Source of the DNA: Gracilaria domingensis
Lineage: Eukaryota; Rhodophyta; Florideophyceae; Gracilariales; Gracilariaceae
NCBI GenBank assembly: GCA_022539475.1
Contig: VCMS01000512.1
Span: forward strand, 1-21,523
DNA: 21,523 bases
Direction: 5' to 3'
The position numbers were made by a program, and so were the translations under genes. Under the pieces are notes generated by a model. That model had not been told where the DNA came from and searched no databases. It worked only from the letters and a program-made list of their open reading frames with translations. Shown here one piece after another: positions 1-7,700 of this stretch (its first letter is position 1; every line of letters starts with the position of its first letter).

Positions 1-849
1 CGGCGTATCTCCAAGTACTTTCATACAGGTACAGGGTGTAGCACAAATAACTGATTGAACCACTGCGACAATTTTTGTTGCGCCAAGACGCAGGGTTGGA
101 TTGGCTACGCCGTATAAATGAAGAGTTTCTTCCGAAGAAGTTTGGTACATTGTCGAAAGCCAAGAGTGTCTATGAGCCAAGATCTTCAATAGGGAGCTAC
201 ACTCGCACGTAGCAAAGTTTACTGTTGTGACGGCGAGCAACGTCCATCTGCACTGAAATAGTGTGCTCTGTAGGGCTACAACTCAGCCATTTTAGAATGA
301 AAACCAAGGCGGTTAGACCTCCCTTTTCTAGGGCTGCATCAGCAGCTAGGTGCGGCCCGTCAGCGAGATGAACACGGCTGGGTCCGGGCGTAACTGCGGG
401 ATCAACATTTCTCGACAAGCGGATATGAGCAAAAAACAAAGAAGAAAGCGTCACAGCGGTAGAGAGCACGACACTGTCAGGCAATGACGTCAACAGTGGC
501 GAGTGCAATACTCTCACGAGAGTGGCGACGAACGCGCAGCCGGTAAAAAGCCACGCGGGGTGGTCGTGCCAGAAACGTTCGGCAGCGGCATGCAGCACAG
601 ACCTATCTGTATAAGCAAGGGCAAACGAACAAACACGTCTACACGAAATAAACAACGCAATAGCGGTAGGGATGTTAGAGATGCCGCGAGGCGTATAAAC
701 AATCACTTCACAAGGGGCAAAGCTTCTTCGGCAAGGTTGTTTAGTACACACGCCAGGGTAGAAAGGTAAAGCGACAACTCTTGTTCCGTTCATCTTTCCC
801 ATAAACTGGAGTACAAGCTCAATCCTATTAGGTAAGTGACAGTCGAGGT
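1..849. other. Left flanking DNA outside both retrotransposons
   Basis: This is the only DNA in the window outside the two elements. It lies next to the terminal CA of element B (on the minus strand) and shares no visible sequence with either element. On the minus strand there is a 201-codon ORF (listed separately). An open frame of about 94 codons also runs off the left edge, from a stop near 283-285 down to base 1. I do not recognise it. No RNA gene or repeat was seen. It could be host DNA or part of another old repeat. Confidence 0.6.
197..802 (-). CDS. Hypothetical membrane-protein-like ORF, possibly a gene fragment
   Basis: This is a 201-residue ORF on the minus strand, beginning about 50 bp from the end of element B. 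I do not firmly recognise it. Hydrophobic stretches occur near residues 45-65, 82-106, 108-128 and 163-172, so a multi-pass membrane protein is plausible. The stretch SPLLTSLPDSVVLSTAVTLS, ending in an alanine-histidine pair a few residues later, faintly recalls the SPxLxxLTxSVSxDT segment of PIG-C, a subunit of the GPI N-acetylglucosaminyltransferase complex. The match is short and falls away downstream. The frame stays open upstream of the first Met towards the LTR, so the 5' part may have been cut off by the insertion of element B. It could equally be a chance ORF or an exon of an intron-containing gene. Confidence 0.22.
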   Translation of the reverse strand: MGKMNGTRVVALPFYPGVCTKQPCRRSFAPCEVIVYTPRGISNIPTAIALFISCRRVCSFALAYTDRSVLHAAAERFWHDHPAWLFTGCAFVATLVRVLHSPLLTSLPDSVVLSTAVTLSSLFFAHIRLSRNVDPAVTPGPSRVHLADGPHLAADAALEKGGLTALVFILKWLSCSPTEHTISVQMDVARRHNSKLCYVRV

Positions 850-854
850 TGGTC

Positions 855-1262
855 TGGGGTGCAATCCCACGTCTGAAGTACAGACCAGAGCTGCGTCGCG
901 GAAAGCGCCCCTACAGGTTGTTCGAGCCCCCGCTTCCCTATAGGGGTAGGGTCGGTGGTAGAAACCCTCCGGTAGGGCTGACACAGGCCGGGTGTAGATC
1001 CGGGCAACTCCCGTCTTGGGTGTCAGCGGAGGTTTGTCGTGGGTAGAATCGCGTAGAATAACGGGTAGTTCTGGCGAGCCACAGCGAGTTGGAGATATCC
1101 AACCAAACGGTGTTGAGAGGCAAACGGGCCAACGGCAACGAGCCGCGCAACGGTGCACTGACCCGCGGATTCGAGAAATATTTTCGGTGAAAAGTGGTCA
1201 AACCTGTATAAACAGGGCAGAGCGATAGGAGCCGGTATGACGAAGTAAATAACAATGAAAGA
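855..1262 (-). repeat. Element B 3' LTR, distal (3') portion
   Basis: On the minus strand this 408-bp segment aligns with the second half of element A's LTR. Shared landmarks include ACTCGCTGTGGCTCGCC, CTACACCCGGC versus TTTACACCCGGC, and the ending TTGCACCCCA versus TTGCACCACA. Identity is perhaps two thirds by eye, far below that of the two gag-pol regions. It ends with CA (plus-strand TG at 855-856). The rest of the same LTR resumes at 12241 on the other side of element A. The ORFs inside this segment and inside the LTRs of A look like chance ORFs of LTR sequence. Confidence 0.85.
1258..1262. repeat. Target-site duplication of element A, left copy (AAAGA)
   Basis: AAAGA lies immediately before the TG of the 5' LTR and recurs immediately after the CA of the 3' LTR (12236-12240). 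Five-base duplications are normal for Ty3/gypsy integrases. The duplicated site lies within the LTR of element B. Confidence 0.93.
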
Positions 1263-1307
1263 TGTTTTAGTGCAAATTGCGCCAAATAGTTATGTCTGCT
1301 TTTAACA

Positions 1308-1340
1308 GTGCATATTATGCACCGGGTGTCCATTGCTGGA
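1308..1340. repeat. Two adjacent palindromes in U3 of element A LTR
   Basis: GTGCATATTATGCAC (1308-1322) is a perfect inverted repeat with a one-base centre. GTCCATTGCTGGAC (1327-1340) follows as a 5-bp stem with a 4-nt loop, and extends to about 11 bp with one mismatch using the CCGGG and CCCGG on either side. Both are also in the 3' LTR. They could be protein-binding sites or RNA hairpins in transcripts that run into the 3' LTR. Confidence 0.6.
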
Positions 1341-1629
1341 CCCCCGGCCTGCTGGCACATTTCTTAGAATTAGTAATTTATTTTGCCTAATATTTAGGAA
1401 TTTACACTGGCACGCCTCGGCCTCCACAGTACTTAGGTGTGCCGACTGCGCGCCAGCTTCACTCAGTAAACCTCAACGAGGCCTTTGGCTCTGATCTTCT
1501 TGCCGCTTGCGCACGGTCACCAGCCCCATCCTGGGGAATACCGCCGCAATTCCGGGCTGATCAACCAACCTCCGTCCCTGAGGAGTACTAATCCGTCGTC
1601 ACGGCACTTTTCTTATCTATTTTATTGTT

Positions 1630-1637
1630 TCATTTCC
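1630..1637 (+). promoter_or_regulatory. Candidate initiator (TCATTTCC) in element A LTR
   Basis: TCATTTCC matches the pyrimidine-rich TCA-type initiator described for oomycete promoters. It lies about 370 bp into the LTR, a reasonable position for the U3/R boundary. The 3' LTR copy is at 11854-11861. No TATA box lies about 30 bp upstream. Motif matching only; the start of transcription is not shown. Confidence 0.35.
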
Positions 1638-2014
1638 GTCTTACGGCTTTCGCTACTCTGCCCTACATTGTAGGTTTGTTTTATTTGTCTCGGGAGTTTT
1701 CCCGCTTATCGCGAGTCAGTGCTCCGCAGTGCGGCTCGTTTGTTGATCTTTTGTCGTCCCATACCGTTGGGCTGGATACCCCCACTCGCTGTGGCTCGCC
1801 GGAACCATCCGGATACCTACGCCGATTCTACCCCTTCTACCTCCGACTGCACGCCCAGATCGGGGCCACCCGGATTTACACCCGGCTCGTGTTGGCCCTA
1901 TCGGAGGGTTCTGCCGCTCGACTGCCCTTCACAGGGAGCAGGGCCTGAACACCCTGAGGTGCTCGTCCGCGACGCGGTTTGTTGTTTTCCCGTCGAGGGT
2001 TTTGCACCACAAAC

Positions 2015-2034
2015 TGGTCTCCCGACCTAGAATC
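2015..2034 (+). other. tRNA primer-binding site of element A
   Basis: The site starts TGG, 3 nt after the LTR. Its reverse complement, GATTCTAGGTCGGGAGACCA, reads as a tRNA 3' end: the end of a T-loop (GATT then C61), five T-stem bases, seven acceptor bases, discriminator A and CCA. The extension into the T-loop makes a chance match unlikely. I cannot name the tRNA isoacceptor from this. The leader between here and the gag ATG is about 140 nt and holds nothing else recognised. Confidence 0.82.
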
Positions 2035-2175
2035 GGCTTAATTGGCCAACGTTCGTTGGAGTTGGTTCGTTTGTTTGGAGCCCAGATAGTTGGGAATATC
2101 CGTTCTTACGGTTCTCTCATTGTCCGTTTTCGGAAGTTGTTTTGGTTGCCCATTGGCCGACTGTGTCGGTGAACG

Positions 2176-4182
2176 ATGTCGTCCCGTCGCAGGAGTGGCG
2201 CGCCACGTGCCGCTTCTGTGCCCGGTTCGTCCGGCTTGCCGGCAAGTTTGCCTCCGTTGCCGAAGGACGCACTGGAGGTCCCAGGCAATGGCGACCCGAA
2301 ACCGGCTTCCCGGGGCCGCCGTTCTGATAACGGGACCCCACCCACTCGTGGGCCAACTGAAACCGCACCTGCGGCTGATGCCGCCGCAGCGGTTGACGTT
2401 ATGTCGTCGCGGTCCGACGAGTATACCCTCCGTGAATTAGAGGCTCAGGTTCGCATCCTGCAGAACTCCCAAGTGGGCCTCATCCGGGACATTACGAAAC
2501 TCCGGCAACGGCTCGATGAAGCCGGTGTCCGGGATGTTTCGAGCGACGTCCGTGTTTTACGGTCTGATGTCAACCAGATTATGGAACACCGACAGGTGTC
2601 GGCTGGTCTGCACGAGCAGGCTGCCGCACGCCTGGACCGCCTGGCTACCCGTCTGGAGACGGTCGAGCAAATCATCGTATCTGATGCTGTTGCGCCGGGA
2701 GCCCCGGTTTCTGAGGGTTCTCAGCACTCGCGCCGTTCCCGGGATCGTCCGGCAAAGAAGAAGGTCAAGGTTGAGTCTGACTCGTCTTCTTCATCCTCTT
2801 CTGATGAGGAGGGCCCCAAAAAGGGATCGTCTACCGACTCTTCGGACAGCGCGGAAGAGCGCTCTCGCTATCGTGCATCCCGTTCGCGGGCTACTGAAGC
2901 CACTTCTGGCGTTGCACGAGGCCGTACGAAAGGACGGAGACACCTCGGATTGAAGGAGTTGAAGCCGACAAACTTACTGTATCGGAAGCTACTATCTTAC
3001 CGATATTATCGGCTTGATGACACGACGCCACAGAGGACCCCACGTGGGACTGGCAAAGTGCGAAATCATCTCCGACAAATGGAGCTCACGCTAAAGCCCC
3101 ACAAGTTCTCTGGGGAAGATCCAATTCTTGTCTTGGATTTTCTTAGCCGCTTCGTAGCGGAAGCCGATGTACTTCGGATGAGTGAGGCACAGGCCTACAT
3201 CGCGCTGCCGTACTTTTTGACGGGTGTAGCCGAAGATCAATTCAATTCGGTTCGTGGGTCGTCTCGCGCCTCCGAAGGAGGAGTTACGTGCTGGCCGGAA
3301 GCGGTACAATATCTCCTGCGCTCTTACGCGACAGGCAATGCGATACAAGGTGCCATACTCGCGCTACGAGACACGAAGCAAGGAGCCGAAGAGTCGGAAA
3401 CCGTTTATTCACCCGCCTCAATAAGGCTTTCCACAGATGTGGCAACGTGTTCTCCGCAGCTGAGCGGTGTACGATGTTTGTTGATGGACTGGACCGATCA
3501 ATTCGGACGTTGGTAGCCCATTATCGGGAGAACAAACGCCGGATTACCTATCTGGAACTCGTTCAATTTGCCCAAGCGGAGGGAGATGCAGCTCGAGCAC
3601 GCACTGGTATCAAGACGCGCACGCGCCGACTCCTTCATGTAGAAGGCCGAGACTCCTCACTGCCTCATTCGCGAGGTTCTGTTCAAGGGGTTTATGATAA
3701 CCTGCACCTGTTACAGGACGATGGTTCAATGCCGAGTTCGGAATTGCCGTCGACGACGGAGCAGTCTACAGTAGATGTAGACCCCGCTCTGTACGCCGGA
3801 CGTCAAGTCCCGGCATTGCCCGTGCCGCACTCTGGCGGATATCGAAGCCAACGACCTGGATGGAGGGACCCGTACCCTCCTCGACAGGAGCGCCGGCCGC
3901 CAACGCGGATCTTCTTCGTCACCTTATTGTTATACCTGTTACAGGCCAGGGCACATCGCTCCGAATTGCTTAATGCCCATACGGGATATGGCGAAGATAG
4001 TGCCTCAGTATGAGTCGTTGACGCCCGCCGAGCGGGAACGTGTTCCCGACAAATCGTACCTTCGTGCGAAGGCGGAGACTCAGCCGGGAAACCAGGAAAC
4101 GGTGCCATCGAATGGTGGAACTGTAGCCGCCCCTGCGGAATCGCAACCTCCGCAGATTGGCGGCGACGCTCAGAAAAACTGA
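2176..4182 (+). pseudogene. gag: Gag of element A (three one-base deletions)
   Basis: Gag forms the cytoplasmic virus-like particle that packages element RNA. The first frame is open at 2176-3516. Residues about 83-170 have heptad spacing and look like a coiled coil. Residues 202-212 are a Ser/Asp/Glu-rich patch, followed by basic, Arg-rich sequence. The capsid-like domain (Retrotrans_gag type) starts near residue 302 (LKPHKFSGEDPILVLDFLSR). Compared with element B, one base is missing at 3410/3411, another at about 3894-3901 and another at about 3927-3929, so the frame changes three times and returns to the first. The CCHC zinc knuckle (CX2CX4HX4C) is encoded at 3928-3969 and the stop is at 4180-4182. 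Four of A's five gag/protease deletions shorten a homopolymer; the exception is the one at 3410. A read error is therefore a real alternative to decay. Confidence 0.85.
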
Positions 4183-4740
4183 GCAAGGGAGCCTCCAGCA
4201 ATGGAGAGGCGCCCCCAGCGACGGGTTTAGTGCGCCTGAGGCTGAGAAGCCTCGCTCCCCGGTCATAATCCTTTCGAGGAAACTGGCCACTACAGACGTG
4301 GACTCTGAGCACCTTGGTGTCTTGCGTCGCCCGTGGATACGGTCTAAGAACAGCCGGTTCCCGGATAGAGTCCTGGTCATGGCGAAACGTAACTACAAAG
4401 TTTACGCCGACCTGGGTGTTTCCGACCAGTACATGGTTCGGCAGTTGTCCGTGCTCGATACAGGAGCTGGGCCAAATTTCTTGGTTGAATCGATGATTCC
4501 GCCGCACTTGCGGTCTCGCGTTCGTGCGGCGCCGCAGATTGACATAGCGGATGCGAACAATCGGCCACTTTCGACTGTGGGAGTAATAGACCTGCTCGTC
4601 AGGCTTGGCCGCTACGTGGCGAAGCTCGATTTCTTGGTTTGCAAGCAACCCGCTGCGCCGGTTATCCTCGGCTGCGACTTCTGTGACCGCTTCGTCGATG
4701 CAATTCGACCGCGGAAGCGAACCATCGAAATGGAAGATGG
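4183..4740 (+). pseudogene. pol: Protease (retropepsin) segment of element A pol, frameshifted at both ends
   Basis: This is an aspartic protease that cleaves Gag and Pol. The active-site triplet Asp-Thr-Gly is in QLSVLDTGAGPNFLVE, with the Asp codon at 4457-4459. The later hydrophobic-Gly motif is VILGCDF. This segment is open at 4157-4783. Compared with element B, a G is missing from the run at 4223-4225 (which puts the N-terminal part in another frame) and another at 4739-4740 (which disconnects it from RT). The expected start overlapping the gag stop has changed from ATG to CTG at 4179-4181. As written, this copy could not make protease joined to RT. Confidence 0.82.
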
Positions 4741-7700
4741 ACTACTGTACCGATCGTTCGGCGTCCCCTACGCCGGGCTCTGAAGAAGCAAGTCCCTTTG
4801 CCTGCGGCACAGAAGCCTACAGCCGATGAACGGAAGTCTACAAAGCTCCGAGTAGCTCGGCCCATTTCCATCCCGCCTGAATCACAGGTCTGGGTTACTG
4901 TGACCTCCCCACAATGTGGCTTACAAACGGTACAACCGTTGCCTGCGTTACAGGAGAAGCATCAGCTTGCCCTCGCTAATGGGATTGTTTTCGTCGAACC
5001 CGAGAAGCCTTTTCAGGTGCTGGTTGCGAACTTCAGCCGTTTTTCTCAAAGGTTGGTTAGGAGCCAAGTTATTGGTTCGTTGCTTCCGCACCCTGCGGCT
5101 ATAGTGCCTACTCAGGTTTCTATTGCCGAGGTTCTCGGAATCCTCGAAGCTGAGGAGGGGGAGGCGGAACGGAACAATTCCGAAACGAATACTGGACCGA
5201 ACAGTTCGTCGGAAGATGCTACGCCGACTTCGTCGGATGCAAATAACCGCACCCTGTCGAAGGAGGCAATGCCGACCTCGTCGGAGAGTAATGATACGGA
5301 CCTGAGTGCTGCTGACACGAAGGATAAGGCAATACAGGAACTGGAGTCTCTGGATCTTGAACATGTCCCAGAGACTCACCGCGATAAATTGCGGCACATG
5401 CTTGAGGAGTTCACGCCCATGTGGGATGGCACTCTGGGTAAGATTGGTATTACCGAACATCGGATTGATTTGCTACCGAATACTCGGCCCATTTCACAGC
5501 ACCCTTACAGGGCAGGACCAACAGCTCGGCAGGAGGAGAAAGCTCAAGTTGAGAAGATGCTCCGCGCTGGAGTTATCGAGCCGGCTCAGTCACCTTGGGC
5601 ATCGCCGGTGGTGCTCGCGCCCAAAGCTGATGGGTCTTGGCGATTTTGCATCGATTACCGCAAGCTAAACGCGGCTACGGTCAAGGATGTGTATCCTATC
5701 CCACGAATGGATGAATGCATCGATTCATTGGGCGACGCGAAAGTGTTCACAACCCTAGACGCGAATTGGGGCTATTGGCAAGTTCCCGTGAGGGCTGAGG
5801 ATCGTGACAAGACAGCCTTCGTTTGTCATGAAGGATTGTACCGATTCAATCGGATGCCCTTTGGGTTAACGAACGCGCCAGCCACTTTTCAACGAGCTGT
5901 GGATATTTTGCTAGCCCGCTTTAAGTGGAAGACTTGCCTGGTATACCTGGATGACATCATTGTCTACTCCAGCAACCTGGATGAGCACTTGACCCACGTA
6001 CGGGATGTGATGCGAGTCCTACGCGATGCAGGCATTACGCTCAAGCTCAAGAAGTGTGAGTTCTTTACCGAAACCGTCAGGTATCTCGGCCATGTTATCC
6101 GTCCGGGACGGCTTTCGATTGACGAAGTACGCGTGAAATCCCTCAAAGAGGCTAAGCATCCGAGGACGCAGACGGAACTCCGATCTTTTCTCGGCTTGTG
6201 CAATGTGTATCGCCGCTTCATTCCGAACTTCGCGGATATCGCTGCACCTCTGAACGAGCTTCTTCGCAAAGGACAGCCAGTCGATCTGGAAGAATTCGAT
6301 GACCGCAAGGCCGCGGCTTTCTCGTCGCTCGTGGACGCGGTGACATCGCCACCTGTTTTATCCCTGCCTAGGGCTGGTTTGCCATATGCAGTGGATACGG
6401 ATGCGAGCGACTACCAAGTCGGCTGTGCCCTATTCCAGACCACCAATGATGGCGAGCGATTGCCAATTGGGTATTGGTCAAGAAGCCTCAACGTTCACGA
6501 GAGGAATTACTCGGTATCCGAGAAGGAGTGCTTGGCAGTTGTCTGGGCGTTACAGACACTGCGGCCCTATCTTATGGGCACCCGCTTCATTGTTCATACC
6601 GATCATTCGGCATTACGCTGGCTACTCTCTATAGCAGAGCCATCTGGCCGCTTGATGCGGTGGAGACTTCGCTTGTCGGAATTCGATTTCGAAATCCGTT
6701 ACAAGAAAGGACTCCTGAACACTCAGGCTGATGCACTGTCCCGCTTGGAAACAGCGGCTGAAGCTGCGCCAGTCGATGATCTGGAGATACCGTGCTTCCT
6801 CGTGGAAGACGGCTCGAGCGATGCCGATGAAGAATCGGAAGGATGGGACATCTACGATGCTGTTTTAGCCGTGTCAGACACGCAACCCGAACCGGGCTCT
6901 TTCGTACCGATCAAGCCGGAGGAACTCATCCGGGAGCAGCACACCGACCGTTTTTGTACGGAGATTCGTAGTCGTCTAAACGGTAGAGCACAGTTGCCTT
7001 TCGTCGAGAACGACCAAGGATTTCTAATCCGAACTGTCGGAAACAGGCCACAGATTGTGGTTCCGCACTCACTTCAGTCACGAGTACTGCATTTGTCGCA
7101 CTACGCGAAGTTGTCAGCCCACCCTGGTGGCAGGAAGTTGTACTACACCTTACGGAAGGACTTTTACTGGCCAGCAATGGCTTTCGACGCGTATGCCACT
7201 GTTCGTGGATGTTCTGACTGCGCGAAGAACCGCGTCAAACTGCGGAAGTACTCCAAGAAGTTGGTACTCTTCCCTGCTAGGGCTCCACTTGAATTCGTGG
7301 CAATTGACTTGCTCGGCGAGTTTATCCGCACTCGCCGGGGAAACCGATTTCTACTTGTGATCACCGACCGTTTTTCTAAACTGGTACGGACTGTGCCTTT
7401 GACGAAGGTTACCGCCAGTGCGGTCGCCCAAGCTTTCGTTACACACTGGGTTTTTGTCTACGGACCGCCGATTGACCTGTTATCGGACAATGGACCGCAA
7501 TTTACGGCTAAGTTCTTTCAGGACGTTTGCCGCATCTTGCGGATCCAAAACTGGTTTACGACAACATACCACCCCCAGAGTAATGGGCAGGTTGAACGTT
7601 TTAACCGCACAATGCTTAATGCATTACGGACATTCGTTGCCGAGCATCCGTCGGAGTGGGATCAATACACCGATGCGGTGACATATGCCTACAATACGCA

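Larger units (their letters stand above)
1263..2011 (+). repeat. Element A 5' LTR
   Basis: The LTR begins TGTTTTAGTGC and ends TTGCACCACA. It repeats at 11493-12235. Apart from its first 50 bp it differs from the 3' copy only at three homopolymer runs (five versus four C near 1341; ATTT versus ATTTT near 1393; GTTT versus GTTTT near 1629). The first 50 bp are clearly different between the copies. The U3 start holds two palindromes (listed separately). No TATA box was found; an initiator-like TCATTTCC sits near the middle. Confidence 0.95.

Noticed and set aside
503..769. Plus-strand 88-codon ORF in the left flank
   Set aside because: It is Arg/Lys-rich, overlaps the longer minus-strand ORF, and has no recognisable feature; most likely a shadow frame.
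1485..2030. ORFs of about 60-107 codons in the 5' LTR and longer versions in the 3' LTR (11708-12269)
   Set aside because: They arise from the same LTR sequence, differ between the two LTRs because of a one-base indel, and have no recognisable protein features.
2176..4182. Programmed frameshifting as the explanation for the broken gag of element A
   Set aside because: Three separate one-base losses are seen against an uninterrupted frame in element B, and no shared slippery site is present at those points.
5839..7543. Single hairpins of the CCGN-N5-NCGG type inside pol (for example CCGATTCAATCGG, CCGCTTGATGCGG, CCGCATCTTGCGG)
   Set aside because: Their number over 5 kb is close to what chance allows, so they are not called as features; they are mentioned only as a reason to count the motif genome-wide.
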